In this document: positions 9,655 to 17,577 of the stretch, one piece after another
Numbering within the stretch: position 1 is the stretch's first letter
Layout of the letters: every line of letters starts with the position of its first letter
Origin: Parapedobacter sp051400755
GTDB lineage: Bacteria; Bacteroidota; Bacteroidia; Sphingobacteriales; Sphingobacteriaceae
Direction of reading: 5' to 3'
NCBI RefSeq assembly: GCF_051400755.1
Contig: NZ_JBLFFL010000001.1
Span: forward strand, 434,001 to 498,000
Length of the DNA: 64,000 bases
Notes under the pieces: model-generated
What the model saw: only the letters and a program-made list of their open reading frames with translations
Database searches by the model: none
What the model was told of the DNA's origin: nothing
Program-made: the position numbers and the translations under genes

Positions 9655-10469
9655 GCGCGTTTATAGATGAGCGGGTTTTGTTCATCATTATCCAATGGAT
9701 CGCCTACATTAAGGGACTCCGCGTACTCATCGGGCAGGATATTGGGCGTGCCGTTATAGGTATTGCCATCTGGCATATAGGCGCAGGTCATGGCCCGGCG
9801 GAAACCGGGCGTCATGTTGGCATGGGCGCCGTGGATCGTCAGCCCATTGTGGAAGGAGCAGCTCCCCGCTTTCATAACCGCAGCGTGGGCCTTTGTTTGT
9901 TTAAATTCAGGGTAAACCTCGAAAATCCCAGCCATGTTCTTTCCGATGCCTGCATTCTCGAAAGTCGTTGTTTTATGAGAACCGGGGATGAAGAACAAAC
10001 AACCATTTTCAAGCGTCGCATCGTCTAGCGCCACCCAAATGGATAATGCACGTCGGTCTGAAAACGACCAGAAAGGCGTATCGAGGTGCCAGGAAGTCGG
10101 ATTGGCCCAGGGCCGCTTGATCAAGGCCTGGTCATGCCAGATGCGGATCCCGTCTACCCCAGCCAAATCAGCGGCCATCTTGCCGATACGGTCATCCACC
10201 ATCAGCTGCTTCACGTCTTCGCTGGTCTGCCACAGGTTGAGCAGTTGGTCAAATACATTATTGAAATACGCAGCATCCTCGTTGATGCCGTCATCTTCAC
10301 CCAAGCGGACTTCCTTGCCCGGTATTTTAAGGCCGTTGCGCTCCCCGATGGCTTTGGTCACCGCGTGCCGCCAATGTTCCAGCTCTTCGGCAGTTAAAAA
10401 ATCGTCGATGATGACATAACCATTTTCTCTATAAAAATTGATTTGCTCATTACTTAAGTCGGTATTCAT
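9651..10469 (-). CDS. Phytanoyl-CoA dioxygenase (PhyH) family non-heme Fe(II)/2-oxoglutarate oxygenase
   Basis: A 272-residue cytoplasmic protein with the PhyH double-stranded beta-helix. The iron triad is visible: His128-x-Asp130 in SWHLDTPFW and His213 in GLTIHGAHAN, followed by Arg224/Arg225 in GFRRAM, which would bind 2-oxoglutarate. Enzymes of this family hydroxylate or oxidatively cleave small molecules. In glycan operons they are suspected of removing modifications such as ether or methyl groups, which here is inference only. It is the first gene of the operon, 117 nt or so from the divergent AraC promoter, and its stop overlaps the start of the isomerase gene by 4 nt. The substrate is unknown. 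Confidence 0.88.
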   Translation of the reverse strand: MNTDLSNEQINFYRENGYVIIDDFLTAEELEHWRHAVTKAIGERNGLKIPGKEVRLGEDDGINEDAAYFNNVFDQLLNLWQTSEDVKQLMVDDRIGKMAADLAGVDGIRIWHDQALIKRPWANPTSWHLDTPFWSFSDRRALSIWVALDDATLENGCLFFIPGSHKTTTFENAGIGKNMAGIFEVYPEFKQTKAHAAVMKAGSCSFHNGLTIHGAHANMTPGFRRAMTCAYMPDGNTYNGTPNILPDEYAESLNVGDPLDNDEQNPLIYKRA

Positions 10470-10493
10470 AAACGTATCATAATTGGTATATCA

Positions 10494-10524
10494 CAAATAT
10501 AGGGCTGCGATAAACTGTAGAAAA
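10494..10524 (-). promoter_or_regulatory. Candidate Bacteroidota promoter for the PhyH-to-SusD operon
   Basis: Read on the minus strand, TATATTTG at 10501-10494 matches the Bacteroidota -7 consensus TAnnTTTG exactly. A -33-like TTTT (10524-10521) lies 19 nt upstream and differs from TTTG at one position. The element is 25 nt from the ATG at 10469. It is divergent from the AraC promoter, with about 90 nt between the two -33 boxes, a natural place for regulator binding. Confidence 0.55.
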
Positions 10525-10592
10525 TGACTTAATTCAACATTTACTTGCACTTTTTGATATTTTAGCGATCCCGAAATGCCGGAAATTTGTTA

Positions 10593-10624
10593 TTTGTAAA
10601 CCTAGTCGGCTTTCCGTATGTTTG
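10593..10624 (+). promoter_or_regulatory. Bacteroidota consensus promoter of the AraC-family gene
   Basis: TTTG at 10593-10596 is followed after exactly 20 nt by TATGTTTG at 10617-10624. Both match the Bacteroidota sigma-ABfr consensus (TTTG, 19-21 nt, TAnnTTTG) without mismatch. Transcription would start near 10631, giving a leader of about 18 nt before the ATG at 10649. Confidence 0.75.
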
Positions 10625-10648
10625 AACTATTGATACAACGAACCGGTT

Positions 10649-11533
10649 ATGAATAATTATCATAAATACCTGCATATAAGTGATGTAGACCGGGAGTTTG
10701 GTTTCTACGTGACGACAGTCGGTTATAGTAAAATCGACAAACATGCCCACTATCCCGATGTCACTCAACATCCGGCCGACCATGTCTTTTCCTGGAATAA
10801 AGGTCGCATCCTGGATGGTTATTATGTGGTGTTCATCACCAGTGGGCGTGGGGTATTCGAGTCGGCCAAAACACCCCCTCAAACGATTGAAACGGGGACG
10901 TGCTTTATACTGTTCCCCGGCATTTGGCACCGGTATAAACCCAACCCTGCTTTCGGATGGGAGGAGTATTGGGTGGGCTTTAATGGCAGTTTCCCCCGGC
11001 AGGTCATGGACACCTTCTTCCATCCAGAAAATCCCTTCGTCGAGACGGGTCTCAGCAAGGAGTTGATGGCTGCCTTTATCCAATTGCTAAATGCCGTTTC
11101 ACAGGTTCAAATCGGATACCAGCAAATCATTACCGGGATCGTCCTACAGGTTATCGGATTGCTCAACCGGGTGAACCTGACGGCAAAAAATGATAATGAT
11201 CCCGAATCCATCTGGGTATCAAAAGCCATCTTCAAACTCCAGCATGAGCTGAGTAACCCCATCTATATGCAAGATCTGGTTGCCGAATTTCCCCTCAGCT
11301 ATTCAACGTTCAGGAAATCCTTTAAACGGATTACGGGCAAATCGCCCAATCAATACCATCTCGACCTCCGGCTTGACAAAGCCGAAGAACTCCTCAAGAG
11401 CACCAGCCTGACGGTTCAGGAGATCGGCTATCATACGGGCTTTGAGTCGCCCTATTATTTTTCAAGGTTATTTAAGAAGAAGTTTGGGGTGTCGCCGAAG
11501 GGGTTTCGAAAGGCGCTCGTACCCGCTCCCTGA
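10649..11533 (+). CDS. AraC family transcriptional regulator with cupin sensor domain
   Basis: A 294-residue one-component regulator. Residues about 15-170 form an AraC-binding cupin (PADHVFSWNKGRILDGYYVVFI, then TCFILFPGIWHRYKPNPAFGWEEYWVGFNG, shown here as recognisable blocks). Residues about 190-290 carry two AraC helix-turn-helix motifs, including LVAEFPLSYSTFRKSFKRI and IGYHTGFESPYYFSRLFKKK. It would bind a mono- or disaccharide and activate nearby genes. The start at 10649 is supported by a perfect promoter at 10593-10624. It is divergent from the rhamnosidase operon and convergent with the DUF1080/oxidoreductase operon, so either or both could be targets. The 135 bases after its stop hold no convincing gene or terminator. 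Confidence 0.93.
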   Translation: MNNYHKYLHISDVDREFGFYVTTVGYSKIDKHAHYPDVTQHPADHVFSWNKGRILDGYYVVFITSGRGVFESAKTPPQTIETGTCFILFPGIWHRYKPNPAFGWEEYWVGFNGSFPRQVMDTFFHPENPFVETGLSKELMAAFIQLLNAVSQVQIGYQQIITGIVLQVIGLLNRVNLTAKNDNDPESIWVSKAIFKLQHELSNPIYMQDLVAEFPLSYSTFRKSFKRITGKSPNQYHLDLRLDKAEELLKSTSLTVQEIGYHTGFESPYYFSRLFKKKFGVSPKGFRKALVPAP

Positions 11534-11668
11534 CGGCTGCGGATGGCTTGGCTATCTGCCTGCTTTTGGCGCCCAGTCTGGGTGCTGCACGGAGCAGTAA
11601 TATACCGCGCAAACAGCCAGCTGAACATTGGAAGACAGCTAGCTGCTGCGCGGCTTTTGGGTATCCTA

Positions 11669-12472
11669 TTAAAGGGTTTTCAATCGTATATTCCGATAGG
11701 CGATTGTCATCGGCGGACCTACATGCACCTGAAATCCCAGTAACCCTTCGGATTTGCGGTTTTTCTCGTCGTCATCGACCACTTCACTCATTAAGGTGCC
11801 ATTGATGTAATGCTGCAGGCGATTGCCTTTTGCCACAATCCGGATTTCATTCCAGTCGCCCTTCTTGATTTGCGCTTTCAGCGAATCCCGGTTGCCCAAT
11901 GAATCGGTTTGAATCCCTGCCGTCCAGACATTGCCTTTCGCATGGTCGCCGATTTCGCCGTCCACGGGTGGAAGGCGCATCTGCTGGCCGGGGAAGGCGA
12001 GGATGGTCCGGCCGCGTTCCTCGTAATTTTGTCCGGTATAGGTATTGGCCGCATCAATGTCGGCTTGGTACCCCCGCAGGGCAAAGGGAACATCCGGCAC
12101 TTCTTCGCTCCGGTAATTCACTCCGCTATTTCCCTCTCCGATTAGCCGGAATTCGGCGATCAGTTCGAAATCAGCCGGCCGGCCACCTTCCCAGATGATG
12201 AATGAGTTTTTGTCAATTTCTTTGCCCGGCCGTATTTCGCCCACGATGGCTTGGTCTTCTACCCGCCAAAGTGCGGTATCCCCACGCCATCCGGATAGGC
12301 TGACCCCATCAAAAATCGCTTCAAAATCCTCTTGGGCTACTTGATCCGTTGTCTCCTGATCGGCTGTTGATTGGTGACTGCCGCCGGATGTACAGGCCGT
12401 GTACATCAATGCTGATAAGACAACTCCTCCGGCAGCCAGGCCATTCCGGAAACCATTCCAATTTTTTAACAT
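11669..12472 (-). CDS. DUF1080 (3-keto-disaccharide hydrolase type) lipoprotein
   Basis: A 267-residue secreted lipoprotein. I chose the ATG at 12472 over the longer frame from 12532 because it directly precedes a signal peptide (GLAAGGVVLSALMYTAC, Cys27) and avoids overlapping the upstream oxidoreductase gene. The mature part is a concanavalin-like jelly roll of the DUF1080 family: EAIFDGVSLSGWRGD, FELIAEFRLIGEGNSGVNYRS, GDWNEIRIVAKGNRLQHYING and LLGFQVHVGPPMTIAYRNI. Known members hydrolyse or hydrate 3-keto-glycosides or 3-keto-glycals. It is the last gene of the operon, 29 nt after a Gfo/Idh/MocA dehydrogenase, the enzyme type that makes 3-keto sugars. Its extracytoplasmic placement, versus the cytoplasmic dehydrogenase, is a point to resolve. 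Confidence 0.88.
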   Translation of the reverse strand: MLKNWNGFRNGLAAGGVVLSALMYTACTSGGSHQSTADQETTDQVAQEDFEAIFDGVSLSGWRGDTALWRVEDQAIVGEIRPGKEIDKNSFIIWEGGRPADFELIAEFRLIGEGNSGVNYRSEEVPDVPFALRGYQADIDAANTYTGQNYEERGRTILAFPGQQMRLPPVDGEIGDHAKGNVWTAGIQTDSLGNRDSLKAQIKKGDWNEIRIVAKGNRLQHYINGTLMSEVVDDDEKNRKSEGLLGFQVHVGPPMTIAYRNIRLKTL

Positions 12473-12501
12473 GCTATGTTGATTATATAAATTAACAAAC
12501 T

Positions 12502-13659
12502 TCAATCTAGCTCGACTGCTGTATCTTTCCAACTGCGCGACTTGGCCGATTCGATAACGGCTTCACAGACTTTTTGTGTCTCGTACGCGTTTTTGAAATC
12601 GGGCTGACAAGGTTCTCCCGATTCGAGGCTTTTCAGAAAATCAGCCACTTGATGAACGAAACTGTGCTCATAGCCGATTCCCAAGCCTGGCACCCACCAT
12701 TTATCCATATAAGGATGATCGCCGTTGGTCACATGGATGGAGCTCCACCCCTTTACATCCGAATCTACCGCGTTGTCGAAATATTCCAGGCGGTTCAGAT
12801 CATGCAAGTCCCAGCGGATGGAGGCGTGCTCGCCATTGATTTCAAACGTATACAGTGCCTTATGCCCGCGGGCATATCGGGTAGATTCAAACAATCCCAG
12901 CGATCCATTTGAAAACCGGCAATGGAAGATGCATGCATCATCGATGCCGACGTCCTGTAGTTTACCGGTATCCAGGTGCACACGCTGTTTGACGAACGTT
13001 TCGGTGACGGCGGACACTTCGGTAATCCCGCCGTTCAACCACATGGCCGTGTCGATGCAATGCGCCAGCAAATCACCGGTCACACCGGACCCTGCCACGT
13101 CGACGTCCATGCGCCACGCCGCATCCCCGCCCTGGGGCATATCGGCGTTGATGGTCCAGTCTTGCAGGAAATTGGCCCGGTAATGAAAGATCTTGCCCAA
13201 TTTGCCGGATGCGACTATTTTTTTAGCTAGGGTAACGGCAGGCAAACGCCGGTAGTTGTACCATACGGTATTGGCCACGCCGGCTTTTGATACGGCATCA
13301 ACCATCTGTTTGGCCTCATCGAGGTTCCTCGCCAGCGGCTTTTCGGTCAGCACGATCTTTCCGGCTGCTGCCGCTGCGATCGCAATCTCAGCATGCAGGT
13401 GGTTGGGCGTGCAGATGTCTACCGCATCGATATCGTCCCTGGCGATGAGCTTCCGCCAGTCGGTTTCGTATGATGCAAACCCCCACTGTTCGGCGAAGGC
13501 CTTCACTTTTTCTTCCCGACGCGAGCATACTGCCTGCAATACCGGCTGATACTGCAAATCGGGAAAGAAGTTGGGCACCCTGTTATATCCGTTGGAGTGG
13601 GTGCGGCCCATAAAGCCACAACCAATTAATCCTATTCTCAGTTCCTTTTTATTATTCAT
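12502..13659 (-). CDS. Gfo/Idh/MocA family NAD(P)-dependent oxidoreductase
   Basis: A 385-residue cytoplasmic dehydrogenase. Residues 9-18 (IGLIGCGFMG) form the Rossmann GxGxxG loop, and Glu106-Lys107-Pro108 (LTEKPLARN) is the catalytic EKP motif of the family. The C-terminal alpha/beta domain includes GSGVTGDLLAHCIDTAMWL, which provides the Asp/His pair near the substrate. There is no Tat or Sec signal. Members oxidise sugars or inositols, often at C3. It sits between the TIM-barrel isomerase (31 nt) and the DUF1080 gene (29 nt). That trio matches the oxidation, elimination/isomerisation and hydration steps of keto-glycoside pathways; the substrate is inferred only. Confidence 0.93.
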   Translation of the reverse strand: MNNKKELRIGLIGCGFMGRTHSNGYNRVPNFFPDLQYQPVLQAVCSRREEKVKAFAEQWGFASYETDWRKLIARDDIDAVDICTPNHLHAEIAIAAAAAGKIVLTEKPLARNLDEAKQMVDAVSKAGVANTVWYNYRRLPAVTLAKKIVASGKLGKIFHYRANFLQDWTINADMPQGGDAAWRMDVDVAGSGVTGDLLAHCIDTAMWLNGGITEVSAVTETFVKQRVHLDTGKLQDVGIDDACIFHCRFSNGSLGLFESTRYARGHKALYTFEINGEHASIRWDLHDLNRLEYFDNAVDSDVKGWSSIHVTNGDHPYMDKWWVPGLGIGYEHSFVHQVADFLKSLESGEPCQPDFKNAYETQKVCEAVIESAKSRSWKDTAVELD

Positions 13660-13690
13660 TTTTTCTCTTTTTTATGCGTTGGTTTTATGC

Positions 13691-14725
13691 CTATGCTTGC
13701 CACCCATGTGCTTCGCGGACGCTGATCATGGCTGCGAGGATATCGTTCCAGGTCTGTTGCTGGTTCAACACAGCGTTGGGGAACATGCACCCATCCCAGC
13801 AGATATGGTCAAACGCCTTGGTGAGTTGCCCCTGTTCGTCACGCAGCCAGTAGCCTGCTACCTTGGGGATATCCAGCTTGCCGTTCGGATCATTGGGAAG
13901 GCAATGCCGACCGGTCTTGTCGTGCGATCCGGAACCGAAAACGGTGCCGTCATTCTGCGCTACGTGGAAGTCGATGGTCCATGGACGCAGCGCTGCGGTA
14001 AGTGTACGCAGGCCCTCGGCGAGGGCCTCTTCATCATCCCACCGGAAATCTGCCGGCAGGATACGATCTTCGGGTTTATTGTAACCCAGCAGGTACAGAA
14101 ACGTGTGGGACATATCCGCTTGGAAACCCATGTTTGGCCGATCCACGGCCTCCAGGGTATTGATCATAGCTTTCCAACTGTGCATCCCTCCCCAGCAGAT
14201 CTCGCCTTCGGCGGCTAGCCGTTCGCCGTAATCGGCCGCTACATCACATGCTTCGCGGAATGTCTCCGCAATGATCGCCGTGTTGCCTGCCGGGTCTTCT
14301 GCCCAGACAGCCGGTGTGCAAGATGAATCGATGCGCACCACCCCATAGGGGCGGATACCCAGTTCCTTTAGCCGCTGGCCGAACTGGCAGGCCTTGCGCA
14401 CCATATCTACAAATATGGTCCGGTTTTCCCTGCTCCCCATTGCCGATCCGGCCCAGATGGGTGCCACTAGCGATCCGATCGTGAGGCCATGGGAGGCAAC
14501 CTTGTCTGCCAGCCGCTTCACCTCATCCTCACCGCCGTTGATGTTTACATGGGGGTCCAGCAGGCCGATGTCTACGCCGTCGAATTTCACCCCGTCGACC
14601 TCCGCTGCTGCCGTATAGGCGAGCAGATCATCAAACGGGATGACCGGTTCTGCATCAGGCCCTTTGCCCACGATTCCAGGCCAGGTCGCATTGTGTAATT
14701 TGGGGAAATTATTAGCTGTGCTCAT
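13691..14725 (-). CDS. Sugar phosphate isomerase/epimerase-type TIM-barrel enzyme
   Basis: A 344-residue xylose-isomerase-like TIM barrel without a signal peptide. Segments VDGVKFDGVDIGLLDPHVN, GEICWGGMHSWK, MGFQADMSHTFLYLLG, WTIDFHVAQNDG and HICWDGCMFPN mark strands with acidic and His residues in the order expected for the metal site. Its length is larger than the usual 270-300 because of extra loops near the C-terminus. In comparable Bacteroides loci a TIM-barrel protein next to DUF1080 and Gfo/Idh/MocA genes acts on 3-keto-glycosides, so a lyase role is as likely as isomerisation. It is 22 nt after the bicupin gene and 31 nt before the dehydrogenase. Confidence 0.88.
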   Translation of the reverse strand: MSTANNFPKLHNATWPGIVGKGPDAEPVIPFDDLLAYTAAAEVDGVKFDGVDIGLLDPHVNINGGEDEVKRLADKVASHGLTIGSLVAPIWAGSAMGSRENRTIFVDMVRKACQFGQRLKELGIRPYGVVRIDSSCTPAVWAEDPAGNTAIIAETFREACDVAADYGERLAAEGEICWGGMHSWKAMINTLEAVDRPNMGFQADMSHTFLYLLGYNKPEDRILPADFRWDDEEALAEGLRTLTAALRPWTIDFHVAQNDGTVFGSGSHDKTGRHCLPNDPNGKLDIPKVAGYWLRDEQGQLTKAFDHICWDGCMFPNAVLNQQQTWNDILAAMISVREAHGWQA

Positions 14726-14747
14726 ATCTTTTTATATTATGTTTCTG

Positions 14748-15965
14748 TTATGATAATATCAGGTCGGGATTGCCCGGACCAAAATGCTTCAGCATCACGA
14801 TGGGATCCGTTTTGGAATGGTTGACGATCTTGACCCCTGCCATGGCCGCTGCCTCGCTGACGAAATACTCGTCGTGCGTCAGCTGCCCGTAGCGGATCAG
14901 CGCTGGGGTCTCGATCTCCCATACGCCCATCGTCCCGCGTCCTTGCATCATGATCATCCCATATGCAGCGCTGTCGCGAATCGTCACCGAAGCGCCAGGC
15001 AGCACGGTCAGTTCCTTCGCACTGAAGGCGTCCGATTTGTAGCATATCCATTTCTCCACATACCCCGCTTCCTGCATCTCCGCCTCCGGACGAACCGGCA
15101 ACGGTGCCATGAAGCGGTTTTGCATGGTATTTGGGTCCAGGTTCAGTTCCCAGTCCAACACATCGATCAATTCGTCGAAGTCGCCCACCCGATCCTTTGG
15201 CGTACCGTTCCACAGCAACTCCTCGGGAATGATCGCCTCATTGACTAGCGATTGGTACATCGCGAATACATCTGATGCTTTCTGGGGCTCATAGGTGCAC
15301 AGGCTCCCCGGCGCATGCAGCAAGCCCGGCGGAACATCCCAACCTGTACCCGGCTCCAGCCGATACGCCTGTGAAAAATTCGTGATCTTGTTATCCCCTT
15401 TCGTGAAGTTCACCAGGCATTCCCGGATCTGGTCCTTGGTCGTACCCGGGGCAAGACCGATAAATGTATACGGAAAATCACCCCCATGGTTGTTCACTTG
15501 AGGCGGAAAATAATAGGCCTCCGGCTTCCCCTTCTGTCCGATGAGCGCCGCTTTCTCATCATTATGATGCACATGGTGGGGGAGCGGACCCATGTTGTCG
15601 AAAAACTTGGAGTATATCGGCCAGCTTTTATGCTCGTCCCAAAGCCGCGAACCGATTAACGCCCCCTTCAATTCTTCGACCGCATCCCGTAGCAGGAATT
15701 GAACTTCTCGACCCGACTGTCCATGGACAACCGGGCTTAACCCTTCGTTTTCACCGGTCAATGGTCCGTTCTTGGCCGGCGTCGTCGACGAAAACCACCG
15801 CTCATCTATTCCGCCCCGCGCACCGCCCAAGATATAATAATCGTCCGGATGCAACTTGATCCTACGGCCCGGTACACAGAACGAACGCGGCACCCACGTC
15901 GGCGCCAACCGCAATATCCCCTCACCCGACTCCAGTGCTTCTTTCGCTATCTTACTTGTTTCCAT
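14748..15965 (-). CDS. Mannose-6-phosphate-isomerase-like bicupin
   Basis: A 405-residue cytoplasmic protein resembling class I mannose-6-phosphate isomerases. The first cupin has GPLPHHVHHNDEKAALIG (His130, His131, His133, His134), then KPEAYY with Glu149, and GLLHAPGS with His217; these can supply the His/Glu/His metal ligands. A second cupin near residues 300-390 (LTVLPGASVTIRD, GRGTMGVWE) lacks an equivalent metal site. It could isomerise an aldose/ketose, phosphorylated or not. It lies 79 nt after SusD and 22 nt before the TIM-barrel enzyme, so it belongs to the catabolic end of this operon. It is more divergent than typical manA and I do not give it that name. Confidence 0.75.
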   Translation of the reverse strand: METSKIAKEALESGEGILRLAPTWVPRSFCVPGRRIKLHPDDYYILGGARGGIDERWFSSTTPAKNGPLTGENEGLSPVVHGQSGREVQFLLRDAVEELKGALIGSRLWDEHKSWPIYSKFFDNMGPLPHHVHHNDEKAALIGQKGKPEAYYFPPQVNNHGGDFPYTFIGLAPGTTKDQIRECLVNFTKGDNKITNFSQAYRLEPGTGWDVPPGLLHAPGSLCTYEPQKASDVFAMYQSLVNEAIIPEELLWNGTPKDRVGDFDELIDVLDWELNLDPNTMQNRFMAPLPVRPEAEMQEAGYVEKWICYKSDAFSAKELTVLPGASVTIRDSAAYGMIMMQGRGTMGVWEIETPALIRYGQLTHDEYFVSEAAAMAGVKIVNHSKTDPIVMLKHFGPGNPDLILS

Positions 15966-16044
15966 GTGATAATTATTGATTTATATTAAGTTACTACGTC
16001 CAAAATTAATAATTTAAGCGGCAAACGGGAGGCATCTTGCCTGA

Positions 16045-17547
16045 TTAATAGCCCGTGTTTTGTATCAAATTTGTGTTATTCCGCACTTCGCTGGTCGGTA
16101 TAGGAAACAGCAATTCACGTTCTTTCAAAACGGGGCCGTAGGAGAACCGATGCCCCACATAATCGTCAAATTGTTTGGTCCCTACATTAAATGCTTTGCG
16201 CAACCGTACCATGTCAAACCAGGTCTTATTTTCAAAGCACAGTTCATACCACCGTTCTTTCCAGATAGCTTCCCGCAGTTGCTCCTTGGATAGCCCTTCA
16301 AGATCCGCCAATTCGGCCCGTGACCGGATGGCATTGACCGCCTCATAAGCGTCTGTGTTAGGCCCATTCACCTCATTGGATGCTTCAGCAAACGTCAGCA
16401 ATACATTGGCATACCGGATGACGGGCCAATTCAGGTCACTATTTGCGGTACTGGTTTGGGCGACCTCATCAAAATGCTTCCAAATAAAATACCCCCCCAG
16501 ATCTACCACTTGGTTTCGATTCGACTCATGGGTATACTCGGTAAAGAAAAACTGCTTTTCCTGGATACGCAAATCATTTGGCTCATAGGATTCGACAAAA
16601 TCCGCAGTCGCATAGATCCCGCCCGTCTCATCCGAATATTGTGAAATATTCTTGTTGTACGGAATGATGGCCACCTGCCAATTGGAAGGGATCAATTGGG
16701 TTGCGAATTGGATCATGAAAATATTTTCTCCGATGTTTTTCATATCGGGATCGTGCAGATCGTCGTAGCCATCAAAAAGCTCGAATTCTTCTGAATCGAT
16801 CACCTCTTTCGCTTTTTCCGCAGCTAAGCTGTAATGCGTTTCACCTTTTTGCAACGGATAGCCTGCCATGGTCAGGTATACTTCGGCCAACAGTGACTTG
16901 ACAGCTCCTAAACTCGCCCGACCGGAGGCGTCTCTCCAGGGCATTCCGGCGGCCTCCGCGGTGGTGAGGTCCTGCACGATCAACTCATAAACTGCTTCCG
17001 GATCTGCCTGCTGGGGCCTCAACTGTTCAGAGTCCAATGTCACCGGTTCGGTAATCAACGGTATATGACCAAACATCCTGACCAATTGGAAATAATACCA
17101 AGCTCTCAAAAAATGGGCTTCCCCCAACAGGCGCGTAGCCTCGGCTTCGTCCATGGTGATTTCCGGGATTTTGGCAATGGATAGATTGGCGTTGCCGATC
17201 CCTCGGTAATAATGCTGCCAATACGTTTGCCCGTAACCATTGTCGGATGTATTGTTTAGGTCTTTGACAAAATAGCTATTCGCAGCCTGCCCCAGGTCGG
17301 TAGCTGCCAAGCCTGTGGCAAACTCGGTCATCATCCATGCCCCTCCGCCAAAACCGCTTCCCATTGGCTCCCGCAGGCTTGCATAAATCGAGTTCACGGA
17401 ACTCCGCGCATGCGCAGGCTTTGTAAAATACGCATCCACGGTAAAGTTGCTGGGATCTGCTTCGCTCAAGAATTCGGAACAGCCCGTCAATGCAAATGTC
17501 CCTGCTCCGAGAGCCATCGCTATATATTTTGATGCTATTGTTTTCAT
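16045..17547 (-). CDS. SusD/RagB family outer-membrane lipoprotein
   Basis: A 500-residue lipoprotein with signal peptide and lipobox Cys23 (GTFALTGCSEF). The SusD pattern is complete: ARSSVNSIYASLREP, QTYWQHYYRGIGNANLSIAKI, EAHFLRAWYYFQLVRMFGHIPLI, LLAEVYLTMAGYP, and near the C-terminus RYANVLLTFAEASNEV, EAVNAIRSRAEL, WKERWYELCFENKTWFDMVR and LFPIPTSEVRNN. It would bind glycan at the surface over the SusC encoded 30 nt upstream. Its typical length of about 500 contrasts with the enlarged SusD at 60142-62322. Confidence 0.97.
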   Translation of the reverse strand: MKTIASKYIAMALGAGTFALTGCSEFLSEADPSNFTVDAYFTKPAHARSSVNSIYASLREPMGSGFGGGAWMMTEFATGLAATDLGQAANSYFVKDLNNTSDNGYGQTYWQHYYRGIGNANLSIAKIPEITMDEAEATRLLGEAHFLRAWYYFQLVRMFGHIPLITEPVTLDSEQLRPQQADPEAVYELIVQDLTTAEAAGMPWRDASGRASLGAVKSLLAEVYLTMAGYPLQKGETHYSLAAEKAKEVIDSEEFELFDGYDDLHDPDMKNIGENIFMIQFATQLIPSNWQVAIIPYNKNISQYSDETGGIYATADFVESYEPNDLRIQEKQFFFTEYTHESNRNQVVDLGGYFIWKHFDEVAQTSTANSDLNWPVIRYANVLLTFAEASNEVNGPNTDAYEAVNAIRSRAELADLEGLSKEQLREAIWKERWYELCFENKTWFDMVRLRKAFNVGTKQFDDYVGHRFSYGPVLKERELLFPIPTSEVRNNTNLIQNTGY

Positions 17548-17577
17548 CGCTTCGTCGTTTTGATGTTAGCTAACTAG

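Noticed and set aside
10562..11083. Minus-strand frame of 173 codons opposite the AraC gene
   Set aside because: The plus-strand AraC protein has both expected domains and a perfect promoter, so the minus frame is a shadow.
11569..11585. Small inverted repeat GCGCCC/GGGTGC in the gap after AraC, considered as a terminator
   Set aside because: Stem of 6 bp with one G-T pair and no T-run on either strand.
11543..11805. Short plus-strand frames after the AraC gene
   Set aside because: They overlap the 3' end of the DUF1080 gene, have no recognisable ribosome binding site and give low-complexity products.
15966..16044. TTTTGGACGTA on the minus strand before the bicupin gene, compared with the E-motif
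   Set aside because: It is in the reverse orientation relative to the other copies and lacks the CAGGATAG partner.
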